From positions 248,001 through 312,000 of the forward strand of contig CP131056.1 of assembly GCA_030657355.1 (NCBI GenBank): DNA of 64,000 nucleotides. The letters are read 5' to 3'. Each line of letters begins with the position of its first letter. Position 1 is the stretch's first letter. Below, one piece after another: positions 18,944-27,800 of the stretch. Source of the DNA: Radicibacter daui. GTDB lineage: Bacteria > Pseudomonadota > Alphaproteobacteria > Radicibacterales > Radicibacteraceae. The notes beneath the pieces were generated by a model that was given only the letters and a program-made list of their open reading frames with translations, was not told the origin of the DNA and did not search any database. The position numbers and the translations under genes are program-made.

Positions 18944-19660
18944 TTATTCGGCAGCCGATGAGGAGCGCAACTTTTCCCAGATCGGGTTCTTGAGCTTGCC
19001 GACCATGGCGCTGTGCGCCTCCAGCTCCTCCGGGGTGGGTGTAAACACCCTCGGCTCGCGCCGCTCGCCCTTGCGGATCGGGGCCATGGCCAGGCCGCCG
19101 CCCGCGCTCGTCCCGCCCAGGACGTTATCGGCAAGGATAAGACCGGGCTGCCGCCCGCCCTGCAGTTCCAGATAAACCTCGGCCAGCAGCTGGGCGTCGA
19201 GAAGCGCGCCGTGCAGCGTACGGCCGGAATTGTCGATGCCGAAGCGACGGCAAAGCGCATCGAGGCTGGCCGGCGCGCCCGGGAAACGCTGACGCACCAT
19301 TGCCAGCGTATCGATCGCACGGTCTGACGGCATGGTCGGGAAACCATGCATGGTCAGCTCGTGATTGAGGAAGCGCATATCGAAGGTGGCGTTGTGGATC
19401 ACCAGCTTGTCGTCGCCGATAAAAGCCCGGAAATCATTGACGACTTCGGCAAAGACCGGCTTGTCCGACAGAAACTCGGTAGTCAGGCCATGGACGGCGG
19501 CGGCCTCTGCCTCCACCTCGCGCTGCGGATTGATATAGACGTGGAAATTGCGACCGGTGGAGACATGGTTGATGAGCTCAACGCAGCCGATTTCAACCAG
19601 CCGGTGCCCTTCGGAGGGTTCAAGACCAGTCGTTTCGGTATCGAGTACAATTTCCCGCAT
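18944..19660 (-). CDS. dnaQ: DNA polymerase III epsilon subunit (3'-5' proofreading exonuclease)
   Basis: The 238-residue DnaQ-family exonuclease provides proofreading for the replicative polymerase. Exo I is DTETTGLEPSEGHR, Exo II is HNATFDMRFLNHEL, and Exo III lies in LHGALLDAQLLAEVYLEL. The ATG at 19660 starts directly at the catalytic core (MREIVLDTETTG). It is last in the minus-strand run maf-aroE-coaE-dnaQ leading away from the origin. Confidence 0.95.
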   Translation of the reverse strand: MREIVLDTETTGLEPSEGHRLVEIGCVELINHVSTGRNFHVYINPQREVEAEAAAVHGLTTEFLSDKPVFAEVVNDFRAFIGDDKLVIHNATFDMRFLNHELTMHGFPTMPSDRAIDTLAMVRQRFPGAPASLDALCRRFGIDNSGRTLHGALLDAQLLAEVYLELQGGRQPGLILADNVLGGTSAGGGLAMAPIRKGERREPRVFTPTPEELEAHSAMVGKLKNPIWEKLRSSSAAE

Positions 19661-19677
19661 GACTCTTCTCCCGGCCG

Positions 19678-20277
19678 TCAAAGACCGTTTTCTGTCCGGA
19701 GCCGCCGGATAATGCCCGCAAGGGCCTGCCAGGTGGCGGCCTTGCCGAGGCCGGTTGCCACAGCATAGTCGGCCCGGCGCTTTTTCTCCACGCTCGGCAT
19801 CTGCCGGGCCAGCAGTGCCCCGAAGCGCTCCGCCGTCATGCCCGGCCGGGCCAGAACCCGCTGCCGCTGCAGGAAAGCCGGCGCCCAGACAACGATAATC
19901 GCATCGCAGCGGGCCGGCCGCCAGTTCTCCAGCAGCAGCGGCACGTCGAGCACGATCACCGGCGCGCGCAGAAACCGGCACCGCCGGCGAAAATTCCGCT
20001 CGTCCTGCCACACCAGCGGATGGATGACTTTTTCGATACGGCCAAGCAGTGCCGGATCCGCGCCAATCATTCCCGCCAGTTTTCGCCGGTCGACCCCGTC
20101 AGGCCCGACAGCGGAAGGAGCAAGGCCGGCAATCGCCTTTGCTCCGGCCCCTCCAGGCCGGTAAAGCCGGTGCACGGCCTCATCCGCATCCCACACCGGC
20201 ACGCCCATGCGCCGCAGCATCGCTGCCGCGGTCGATTTGCCCATGCCGATCGAGCCGGTGAGGCCGAGAACGATCAT
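19678..20277 (-). CDS. coaE: Dephospho-CoA kinase
   Basis: CoaE phosphorylates dephospho-CoA at the 3'-hydroxyl, the last step of coenzyme A synthesis. The 199-residue protein opens with the P-loop GLTGSIGMGKST, followed by DADEAVHRLY and DVPLLLENW, both family signatures. Its ATG overlaps the aroE stop by four bases (20274-20277), indicating translational coupling. Confidence 0.95.
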   Translation of the reverse strand: MIVLGLTGSIGMGKSTAAAMLRRMGVPVWDADEAVHRLYRPGGAGAKAIAGLAPSAVGPDGVDRRKLAGMIGADPALLGRIEKVIHPLVWQDERNFRRRCRFLRAPVIVLDVPLLLENWRPARCDAIIVVWAPAFLQRQRVLARPGMTAERFGALLARQMPSVEKKRRADYAVATGLGKAATWQALAGIIRRLRTENGL

Positions 20278-21149
20278 GCCGGACGGGCTGCGGGCAGATC
20301 CGCCCCCAGCAGGTGGGCACGAAGCGCCGGCGTTACATCCGGCCGCACGCCGAACCAGGCCTCGAATGCGCTGACGGCCTGATAAAGCAGCATGCCAAGC
20401 CCATCGACACAGACATTGCCGCGATGCCGCGCAGCCTTGAGCAAGGGCGTCTCCAGCGGGGTATAGACCGCGTCGGTCACGGTTGCCGTCTCCGGCAGCG
20501 CTCCAAGGTCGATATCGAGCGCCGGCTGGCCGCCCATGCCGAGGCTGGTGGTATTGGCAAGAAGTCCGGCATCCTGAAGTGCGGCCGAGCGCTCTTCCCA
20601 ATCCAGCACGCGGATCCGCCCGGATCCGCCCGTGCCAAGTTGTTTTGAAAGTGTATCGGCTTTGGCGCGGCTGCGATTGATCAGGCGAATTTCCGGCACG
20701 CCGGCATCCAAGAGACCGACCAGGACGGCACGCGATGCTCCCCCTGCCCCCAGCACCACGGCGGGCGCCCGTTGTGGCTGCCAGCCCGGCGCACCATGGC
20801 GCAGATTTTCGGTGAAGCCGAAGCAGTCGGTATTCCGGGCCTCGATCCGCCCGTCTTCCAGCACAACCAGCGTATTGGCCGCGCCAATACGCGCCGCTTC
20901 GTCGGAAACCAGATCCGCCGCTTCCAGCGCTGCTTCCTTGTAAGGCACGGTGACGTTGGCGCCCTTCAGCCCAAGAGCAACGAGACCAGAAATTGCGCTT
21001 TCGAAACGTCCTGGTGCGACCGGAAAAGCCACATAGGCGCCGTTGATGCCGTATTCACGAAACCAGAAATTATGCAGCAGCGGTGATTTTGAGTGCGAAA
21101 CCGGCCATCCGATGACGCCGGCCACCGCGGTTTTCCCGTTTATCAGCAT
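20274..21149 (-). CDS. aroE: Shikimate dehydrogenase (NADP)
   Basis: AroE reduces 3-dehydroshikimate to shikimate in aromatic amino acid synthesis. The 291-residue protein has the substrate-binding SHSKSPLLHNFWF, the catalytic NVTVPYKEAAL with its conserved lysine, the NADP-binding loop GAGGASRAVLVGLL, and the C-terminal YQAVSAFEAWFG. The six-base gap to maf upstream suggests co-transcription. Confidence 0.94.
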   Translation of the reverse strand: MLINGKTAVAGVIGWPVSHSKSPLLHNFWFREYGINGAYVAFPVAPGRFESAISGLVALGLKGANVTVPYKEAALEAADLVSDEAARIGAANTLVVLEDGRIEARNTDCFGFTENLRHGAPGWQPQRAPAVVLGAGGASRAVLVGLLDAGVPEIRLINRSRAKADTLSKQLGTGGSGRIRVLDWEERSAALQDAGLLANTTSLGMGGQPALDIDLGALPETATVTDAVYTPLETPLLKAARHRGNVCVDGLGMLLYQAVSAFEAWFGVRPDVTPALRAHLLGADLPAARPA

Positions 21150-21155
21150 CTTTTT

Positions 21156-21791
21156 TCAGGTCCGAAGTACTTTGTTGAGGCGCAGGAACTGCAGGAACGG
21201 CAGCAGCGGCATACCGAGAATGGTAAAATGGTCGCCCTGGACGGAGACGAAGAGCTGCGCCCCCAGCCCTTCCAGCTGATAGGCGCCTACCGAGCTGTAG
21301 GCGGCCTCGCCGATCTGGTCCAGATAGGCTTCGATAAAATCATCGCTAAGGCTACGCACCATCAATTTTGCCCGGTCGATGTGGTGCCACAGCCGCTCGC
21401 CATTGCGCATCACAACGGCACAGGAAATCAGCTGGTGCGGTTTGCCGGAGAGTTTGCGCAGGGTTTCGCGCGCTTCTTCCCGGTTGGTCGGTTTGTCGAA
21501 CCACTCGCCATCGCATTCCAGCATCTGGTCGGCGGCCACCGTATAGAGCAACCCGTGCCGGCGGCTTACCCGGGACGCCTTGAGTTCGGCCAGCGCCTCG
21601 GCCACGGCTTCCACCGGCAAACCTTCTGCCCGGAAAGCTTCCTTGATCTCGCTCTCATCGACATTCGGCACGTCGATAACCAGGTCGAGTCCCGCATTTT
21701 CCAGCATCGTGCGCCGGGTGGCACTGCCTGACGCCAGCACCACCGGCTGAGAGGTCAGGAGGGGCGCCGGATCGGGGGAAGCAATGGACAT
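21156..21791 (-). CDS. maf: Maf-family nucleotide pyrophosphatase
   Basis: The 211-residue Maf protein hydrolyses non-canonical or methylated nucleoside triphosphates. Signatures are VLASGSATRRTMLENAGL at the N-terminus, AADQMLECDG, KLSGKPHQLISC and YSSVGAYQLEGLG. The E. coli subtype (YhdE or YceF) cannot be told by eye. It is the first gene left of the putative origin; its start codon lies only about 125 bp from the first DnaA box. Confidence 0.92.
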   Translation of the reverse strand: MSIASPDPAPLLTSQPVVLASGSATRRTMLENAGLDLVIDVPNVDESEIKEAFRAEGLPVEAVAEALAELKASRVSRRHGLLYTVAADQMLECDGEWFDKPTNREEARETLRKLSGKPHQLISCAVVMRNGERLWHHIDRAKLMVRSLSDDFIEAYLDQIGEAAYSSVGAYQLEGLGAQLFVSVQGDHFTILGMPLLPFLQFLRLNKVLRT

Positions 21792-22367
21792 GACTCGTCA
21801 GACTCCAAGGGCCGTTTCGGACTCAGCCGGTGGTGCGGCGGCAGCGGCCAGCTGTCAAGCCGTGACGCCAACAATCGGCATTTTGCAAGGACTCCCACAG
21901 GACCCTGTTCGCAGGATGTGGATAAGTCGTGTGGATGGGGGAATGAAAAAACTTGTCCCCGGGATCTCGAAGATCCTCCCCAGACCTTGCCGCCGGACAA
22001 GGCAAAAACCGTCAGGTCCTGTGAATCATGAGAACGACTCGGAAAGTGAGGGTTTCTGTGGGGGTTATCCACAGCTTTGGCGACTCGCAGGATCCTGACG
22101 AGTCTCGACGAGTCGCCTACAAGATATTCCCAGGTCCTGGTGGACGACTCGCACAGGTAGGAAAAAGCTGTGGATAAGGCTGTGCATGAAACAGGATCCC
22201 CGTTTTCCACAGCTATCTACAAAAGCCACTTCCAAGATCCTTTTAAAAAGAATGTAGGAAATCAGGGATGGACGTGCCGGTCCGGATCGCTACCTTTCGG
22301 CCAGCAGATTTTCCGGCATCCTGACCGGACGGATTTCCATTTCTCTTCAAGGGATCTTCAAGCGACC
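21792..22367. other. oriC: Putative chromosomal replication origin (oriC)
   Basis: This 576-bp non-coding stretch lies between divergent maf and hemE, the position of the origin in Caulobacter crescentus and Rickettsia. It holds three perfect DnaA boxes: TGTGGATAA at 21917-21925 and 22169-22177, and TTATCCACA at 22065-22073. Weaker copies are TTTTCCACA at 22203-22211 and TGTGGATGG at 21930-21938. There are ten GANTC (CcrM-type) sites between 21792 and 22150. An AT-rich stretch that could be the unwinding element lies at 22233-22256. The heptamer CGACTCG/CGAGTCG occurs four times. Gene strand polarity switches here. dnaA itself is not in the window. Confidence 0.88.
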
Positions 22368-23411
22368 ATGCCGGCGGCAAAGAACAAACCCTTCCTGCGC
22401 GTTCTTGCCGGAGAGGATATCGGCCGCAGCCCCTTCTGGTTCATGCGGCAGGCAGGACGTTACCTGCCGGAGTATCGTGAGGTCCGGGCTACCGCTGGCG
22501 GGTTCCTCGAACTTTGTTACCGGCCGGATTTTGCTACCGAAGTGACGCTGCAACCGATCCGCCGTTATGGCATGGATGCGGCGATCCTGTTTTCGGACAT
22601 TCTCGTAGTGCCCCACGCGCTTGGACAGGATGTCGGTTTTACGGTTGGTGAAGGGCCGAAGCTTGAGCCCATCCGTAGCGCGGCGGATCTGGAAAAACTT
22701 TCCATCACCGGCCTGCATGACAAGCTGGCCCCGGTCTATCAGACCGTCACGAACCTGAGCCAGGCCCTGCCGGCAGAAGTTTCGCTGATCGGGTTTGCCG
22801 GCGCTCCCTGGACCGTCGCGACCTACATGGTGGAAGGCGGCGGATCGAAGGAATTTGCCATCGTCAAAAAGATGATGATGGAAGCCCCGCAGCTTTTCGG
22901 GCGGCTGATGGATCTGCTGGTCGAAGCGACGACGGCTTATCTGGCCCGTCAGGTTCGCTGCGGCGCCGAGGTGGTGCAGCTTTTTGACAGCTGGGCCGGC
23001 GCGCTCGACGAAGCGGCCTTCGAGCAGTGGGTTATCGGGCCGACAGTGCGGATCGTCTCTGCGCTCAGGGCTGAATTTCCGGATCTGCCGATCATCGGCT
23101 TTCCGCGTGGTGCCGGCATTCTCTATAAAAAATACGCTTCCGAAACGAAGGTGACGGGCCTCTCCATCGATACCTCGGTGCCGGCTTCCTGGGCGGCGAG
23201 CGAGCTTGCGCCGCTGGCCGTGGTGCAAGGCAACCTCGATCCGGTTTCGCTGGTTGCCGGCGGGGAAGCCATGATGGGCCGTGCCCGTGCCCTGCGCCGG
23301 ACCTTTGGCACCCATCGGCATATCTTCAATCTTGGCCATGGCATTCTGCAGACCACGCCGCCGGACCATGTGGCTGAACTCAGCGACTATCTGCGCTCGG
23401 CCGGGGCCTGA
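22368..23411 (+). CDS. hemE: Uroporphyrinogen decarboxylase
   Basis: HemE removes four carboxyl groups from uroporphyrinogen III to give coproporphyrinogen III in haem synthesis. The 347-residue protein shows the signature [12 protein letters not shown] near the N-terminus, [33 protein letters not shown] and the C-terminal FNLGHGI. The ATG at 22368 gives standard length; earlier in-frame codons run into the origin. It heads the rightward haem cluster hemE-hemH-hemJ. Confidence 0.96.
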   Translation: MPAAKNKPFLRVLAGEDIGRSPFWFMRQAGRYLPEYREVRATAGGFLELCYRPDFATEVTLQPIRRYGMDAAILFSDILVVPHALGQDVGFTVGEGPKLEPIRSAADLEKLSITGLHDKLAPVYQTVTNLSQALPAEVSLIGFAGAPWTVATYMVEGGGSKEFAIVKKMMMEAPQLFGRLMDLLVEATTAYLARQVRCGAEVVQLFDSWAGALDEAAFEQWVIGPTVRIVSALRAEFPDLPIIGFPRGAGILYKKYASETKVTGLSIDTSVPASWAASELAPLAVVQGNLDPVSLVAGGEAMMGRARALRRTFGTHRHIFNLGHGILQTTPPDHVAELSDYLRSAGA

Positions 23412-23490
23412 GCCATAACGTCCACTTGATCCACCGGGCCGGCACAGCACGTATCAGGCGGCGCAAGGCGTTATTGAAGCGGGAGCATTG

Positions 23491-24537
23491 GTGTTGAGTG
23501 GCAAAAAAACAGCCATCGTATTCTTCAATCTCGGTGGCCCGGATCGTCAGGAAGCGGTGCGGCCGTTCCTTTTCAACCTCTTCAACGATCCGGCGATTAT
23601 TCGTCTGCCCGGCATCGTGCGCACGCCGCTTGCCTGGCTGATTGCCAAGCGCCGCACGCCGACGGCCAAGCACATTTATGAGAAGATGGGGGGCGGCTCT
23701 CCCCTTCTGCCTAATACCGAAGCGCAGGCCCGGGCGCTGGAAGCGGCGCTTGCCGACCGCGAGGAAAATATCCGCGTCTTCATCGCCATGCGTTACTGGA
23801 ACCCGATGACACCGGAGACGGTAACGGCGGTGCGTGACTGGGGCGCGGACGAAGTGATCCTGCTGCCGCTCTATCCGCAATGGTCAACGACGACGACGGC
23901 CTCCTCACTCAAGGTCTGGACCGTGGCAGCTCACCAGTTCGGCCTTACGGCACCGACACGCACCCTGTGCTGCTATCCGGTTAATGAAGGTTTCATCGCC
24001 GCCAATGCGCGGCTTATTCGCGAGCGGTACGAGGTGGCAAGCCAGCACGGTAGCCCGCGCGTGTTGTTTTCCGCCCATGGCCTGCCGAAAAAGATCGTCG
24101 ATGCCGGCGATCCTTATCAGTGGCAGTGCGAACGCACCGCCGAAGCCCTGGTGAAGAAGCTGGATATCCCCGGGCTCGACTGGATCAATTGTTACCAGTC
24201 CCGTGTCGGACCCATGGAGTGGATCGGCCCTTCGACCGAGGATGAGGTGAAGCGCGGCGGGCGCGACAAGGTGCCGCTGGTTGTGGTGCCGATTGCCTTC
24301 GTCTCCGAACATTCGGAAACGCTGGTGGAACTCGATATCGAGTATCGTGATCTTGCCCGGGAGATCGGGGTGCCGTCCTACCACACGGTGCCCACCGTTG
24401 GCACCGAGCCGGAATTCATCTCCGGACTGGCCGGGCTGGTGCGCCAGGTTCTCGCCAGCCCGAAACAGACGGTTTGCCAGGCTGAAGGGGGAAGCCGGCT
24501 CTGCCCCGGACATTTCGGCGGCTGTGCCTTCAACTGA
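23491..24537 (+). CDS. hemH: Ferrochelatase
   Basis: HemH inserts Fe2+ into protoporphyrin IX. The protein of about 348 residues has the N-terminal FNLGGPD, YEKMGGGSPLLPNTEAQ, the LLPLYPQWSTTTTAS core and the iron-site histidine in LFSAHGLPKK. No ATG is available at the start. GGGAG at 23481-23485 best serves the GTG at 23491, though the TTG at 23488 or 23494 is possible. The C-terminal tail ends in CPGHFGGCAFN, two cysteines that could belong to a cluster or be incidental. Confidence 0.93.
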   Translation: MLSGKKTAIVFFNLGGPDRQEAVRPFLFNLFNDPAIIRLPGIVRTPLAWLIAKRRTPTAKHIYEKMGGGSPLLPNTEAQARALEAALADREENIRVFIAMRYWNPMTPETVTAVRDWGADEVILLPLYPQWSTTTTASSLKVWTVAAHQFGLTAPTRTLCCYPVNEGFIAANARLIRERYEVASQHGSPRVLFSAHGLPKKIVDAGDPYQWQCERTAEALVKKLDIPGLDWINCYQSRVGPMEWIGPSTEDEVKRGGRDKVPLVVVPIAFVSEHSETLVELDIEYRDLAREIGVPSYHTVPTVGTEPEFISGLAGLVRQVLASPKQTVCQAEGGSRLCPGHFGGCAFN

Positions 24538-24639
24538 GCTAGCCAGCCTGCGCGGCAGGGCGTTTTACCGGCAACAATAATCAGCCGGATCCGGCCGTGT
24601 CGCACGGCTGTTCCGGCATAAAAGGAGGCTTGGACAACG

Positions 24640-25068
24640 ATGCTCTATCTCTGGCTCAAGGCATTCCATGTCATTTCGGTCATCTCGTGGATGGCCGGTA
24701 TGCTCTATCTGCCGCGGCTCTTCGTCTATCACTGCGATGCCGCCCCCGGCAGCGATGCATCGGAGCGCTTCAAGGTCATGGAATGGCGGCTTTACCGCTT
24801 CATCATGAGCCCGGCGATGATCGCTACCTGGGTCTTCGGTGGCTCGATGGTTGCCATGGATCCATCGATCTTTTCCCAGGGCTGGTTTCATCTGAAGCTG
24901 CTGCTGGTACTGCTGATGAGCGCGGTTCACGGCATTTATGGCGGCTGGCTCAAGGCCTTTGCCCGTGATGCCAACACCCGTACGCAGAAAACATTCCGGA
25001 TTGCCAACGAGGTACCGACTCTGCTGATGATCGTCATCGTCATCATGGTCATCGTGAAACCTTTTTGA
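24640..25068 (+). CDS. hemJ: HemJ-type protoporphyrinogen IX oxidase
   Basis: The 142-residue membrane protein has four hydrophobic helices and the family signature AFHVISVISWMAGMLYLPRLF with the conserved His near the N-terminus. HemJ oxidises protoporphyrinogen IX to protoporphyrin IX and is the usual enzyme where hemG and hemY are absent. Position after hemE and hemH fits. AAAGGAGG at 24621-24628 lies 11 bases before the ATG. Confidence 0.92.
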   Translation: MLYLWLKAFHVISVISWMAGMLYLPRLFVYHCDAAPGSDASERFKVMEWRLYRFIMSPAMIATWVFGGSMVAMDPSIFSQGWFHLKLLLVLLMSAVHGIYGGWLKAFARDANTRTQKTFRIANEVPTLLMIVIVIMVIVKPF

Positions 25069-25398
25069 GCTCCCGCGCATTTCATCAGAGCAAGGCGTTG
25101 ACATCTGACCGTGGCGTGTCTTACTAGACCCATCGCCTTACGGAAGAAGTTCCGGTTGCCCCGATGTCGGGCAGTCCTCGGGCCTTGTTACAAGGTTGGA
25201 GGATCCTGCCCGTTACCGGATCTGGCGCGAACGGAAGCGATAGGCCGGTCCCTTCTCCATTGCCGGCTCCTTATTCCTTAAGCATTCCTTTCGCGACCCT
25301 TCCTGCCGCTTTCTTGCTGCCATCATTGCCGTCAATTCTGTTCCGGACGCGCCCGAACCGTATCTCCGGAATATCAGTTCCCCCAGGATCGAACCTCC
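25069..25398 (+). promoter_or_regulatory. rho promoter and long C/T-rich leader
   Basis: This gap has no credible gene. A sigma70-like promoter is visible: TTGACA at 25098-25103, then 17 bp to TTACTA (18 to TACTAG). From about 25240 to 25340 the plus strand is rich in C and T and poor in G, with many YC steps, as in rut sites bound by Rho. Autoregulation of rho by termination in its own leader is known in other bacteria; that it operates here is inferred. Confidence 0.55.
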
Positions 25399-26685
25399 AT
25401 GCATCTCGCCGAACTCAAGGTCAAATCTCCGGCCGAACTCCTCGCTTTTGCGGAGGAGCTCAGCATCGAGAATGCGCATTCGCTGCGCAAACAGGACATG
25501 ATGTTCGCCATTCTCAAGAAGCTTGCCGACGATGAAGTGCCGATCTTCGGCGACGGCGTGCTGGAAGTTCTGCCTGACGGTTTCGGTTTCCTGCGGTCCC
25601 CCGAGGCCAATTATCTTCCCGGCCCGGATGACATCTATGTAAGCCCCAGCCAGGTGCGCCGCTTTGGCCTGCGCACCGGCGATACGGTGGAAGGGCAGAT
25701 CCGCGCGCCGAAGGATGGCGAGCGCTATTTCGCCCTGCTCAAGGTCAACAGCATCAACTTCGATCCGCCGGAGCGCGTGCGCCAGCGTATCAACTTTGAC
25801 AACCTGACGCCGCTGTACCCGGATGAGCGCCTGAAGCTCGAGCTGGAAATGGCCGAGCCGAAGGAAGGCGAGCGCAAGGGCAATCAGGGCAAGGATTTCA
25901 CCGGCCGTGTCATCGATCTGGTCGCCCCGATCGGCAAGGGCCAGCGCGCCCTCATCGTGGCGCCGCCGCGCGTCGGCAAGACGGTGATGTTGCAGAACAT
26001 CGCCCACGCCATCGCCACCAACCATCCGGAAGTCTATCTGATCGTGCTGCTCATCGACGAGCGCCCGGAAGAAGTGACGGACATGGCGCGGTCGGTGAAT
26101 GGCGAGGTCATTTCCTCCACCTTCGACGAGCCGGCCGCCCGCCATGTGCAGGTTGCCGAAATGGTGATCGAGAAGGCCAAGCGCCTTGTCGAGCACAAGC
26201 GCGACGTCGTTATTTTGCTCGACAGCATCACCCGCCTCGCCCGCGCCTACAACACCGTGGTGCCGAGCAGCGGCAAGGTGTTGACCGGCGGTGTCGATGC
26301 CAATGCCCTGCAGCGCCCGAAGCGCTTCTTCGGTGCCGCCCGCAATATCGAGGAAGGTGGCAGCCTTTCCATCATCTCCACGGCGCTGATCGATACCGGC
26401 AGCCGTATGGATGAAGTGATCTTCGAAGAGTTCAAGGGCACCGGTAACTCGGAAATCGTGCTTGATCGCAAGATCTCCGACAAGCGCACATTCCCGGCCA
26501 TCGATATCGGCAAGTCCGGTACCCGCAAGGAAGAGCTGCTGGTCGAACGCGGCACGCTGTCGAAGATGTGGGTGCTGCGTCGCATCCTCATGCCGATGGG
26601 CCCGAACGAGGCGATCGACTTCCTGCTCGACAAGCTCAAATACACCAAGAGCAATGACGATTTCTTCCAGAGCATGAACCAGTAA
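25399..26685 (+). CDS. rho: Transcription termination factor Rho
   Basis: Rho is a hexameric RNA-dependent ATPase that ends transcription. The 428-residue protein has the N-terminal Rho helical and cold-shock domains (about 1-120, [11 protein letters not shown]), Walker [13 protein letters not shown], the Q-loop/ring region [15 protein letters not shown] and the C-terminal [14 protein letters not shown]. The start is the first ATG after the long leader. Confidence 0.97.
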   Translation: MHLAELKVKSPAELLAFAEELSIENAHSLRKQDMMFAILKKLADDEVPIFGDGVLEVLPDGFGFLRSPEANYLPGPDDIYVSPSQVRRFGLRTGDTVEGQIRAPKDGERYFALLKVNSINFDPPERVRQRINFDNLTPLYPDERLKLELEMAEPKEGERKGNQGKDFTGRVIDLVAPIGKGQRALIVAPPRVGKTVMLQNIAHAIATNHPEVYLIVLLIDERPEEVTDMARSVNGEVISSTFDEPAARHVQVAEMVIEKAKRLVEHKRDVVILLDSITRLARAYNTVVPSSGKVLTGGVDANALQRPKRFFGAARNIEEGGSLSIISTALIDTGSRMDEVIFEEFKGTGNSEIVLDRKISDKRTFPAIDIGKSGTRKEELLVERGTLSKMWVLRRILMPMGPNEAIDFLLDKLKYTKSNDDFFQSMNQ

Positions 26686-26710
26686 TCACCGGTTTGGCCG
26701 TATAACAGAA

Positions 26711-26749
26711 GGCCGCCCCTGCAAGCGCGCGGGGGCGGCCTTTGTTATT
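26711..26749 (+). terminator. Rho-independent terminator after rho
   Basis: GGCCGCCCC (26711-26719) pairs perfectly with GGGGCGGCC (26732-26740) across a 12-base loop, then TTTGTTATT. It lies 25 bp after the rho stop and ahead of the gmd-like gene. Confidence 0.85.
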
Positions 26750-26774
26750 GACCCCCGGCGAAGCGGATGAGCGC

Positions 26775-27800
26775 ATGCCCGTAGCCCTGATTATCGGTAT
26801 TTCCGGCCAGGATGGTGCCTACCTTGCCCGGCTTCTGGTCGACAAAGGTTATTCGGTCATCGGCACGTCGCGAGACCAGGGGCAGGGCCGCTTCGCCAAT
26901 CTTGACCTGCTGCGGGTGCGCGACAAAGTGCGCCTCACCTCAATGGTGACCAACGATTTTCGCAGCATCTACAAGACCTTGAGGGAATGCGATCCGGACG
27001 AGATCTATAATCTCGCTGGCCAGACCTCCGTCGGGCTTTCCTTCGAGCAGCCGATGGAAGCGCATGAGAGCATCAATCTCTCGGTGCTCAACATCCTCGA
27101 ATGCCTGCGGCTGATGGGCAGCAAGGCCAAATTCTATAATGCCGGCTCATCCGAATGTTTCGGCGATACGCCGGATCCGGCAAATGAGGCCTCTGCCTTT
27201 CGTCCGCGCAGCCCTTATGCCACGGCCAAGGCCACCGCCTTCTGGACCGTTGCCAATTATCGCGAAGCCTATGGCATGCCGGCCTGCACCGGCATCCTCT
27301 TCAACCATGAAAGCCCGCTGCGCCCAGGCCATTTCGTTACCCGCAAGATTGTCGATGCGGCGGTGAGGATCGCTGCCGGCTCGCGGGAGCGGCTGTCGCT
27401 GGGAAATATCGACATCCAGCGCGACTGGGGTTGGGCACCGGAATATGTCGAGGCCATCTGGCGCATGATGCAGCAGCCGGTGATGGATGATTATGTGATC
27501 GCCACCGGGGCTAGCCGGCCACTCTCCGATTTTCTGGACCTCGCCTTCCGGGCTGTTGGTCTCAACTGGCAGGATCATACCGATACCCACCCTGCCCTGC
27601 TGCGCCCGCTCGATATTTCCGTCAGCCGCGCAAATCCGGCAAAAGCCGCGGAGAAGCTGGGCTGGAAGGCCGAGGTGGGTTTTGAAGAGCTGGTGGACCG
27701 GCTGGTGAACGCCAGCCGCGATCCGGCCTGGCGGCCGGAGCGGCGGCGCACTCCTAATGGCTGGGGGCCGGGGCCCATCCGGACGGGCGATACGCCATGA
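26775..27800 (+). CDS. gmd: GDP-mannose 4,6-dehydratase-like short-chain dehydrogenase
   Basis: The 341-residue extended-SDR protein converts GDP-mannose to GDP-4-keto-6-deoxymannose in its family, supplying fucose, rhamnose or perosamine for surface glycans. NAD(P)-binding is shown by [12 protein letters not shown], then YNLAGQTSV, the catalytic YATAK motif in [12 protein letters not shown], and [11 protein letters not shown]. The ATG at 26775 starts directly before the nucleotide-binding strand. No other sugar-nucleotide genes are near. The 3' end overlaps the opposite-strand DUF255 gene by 47 bp. Confidence 0.88.
   Translation: MPVALIIGISGQDGAYLARLLVDKGYSVIGTSRDQGQGRFANLDLLRVRDKVRLTSMVTNDFRSIYKTLRECDPDEIYNLAGQTSVGLSFEQPMEAHESINLSVLNILECLRLMGSKAKFYNAGSSECFGDTPDPANEASAFRPRSPYATAKATAFWTVANYREAYGMPACTGILFNHESPLRPGHFVTRKIVDAAVRIAAGSRERLSLGNIDIQRDWGWAPEYVEAIWRMMQQPVMDDYVIATGASRPLSDFLDLAFRAVGLNWQDHTDTHPALLRPLDISVSRANPAKAAEKLGWKAEVGFEELVDRLVNASRDPAWRPERRRTPNGWGPGPIRTGDTP

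Noticed and set aside
25164-25535. A 123-codon frame running from the rho leader into rho
   Set aside because: It is out of frame with rho, Pro/Arg-rich, and coincides with the C/T-rich leader. No motif or ribosome-binding site supports it.
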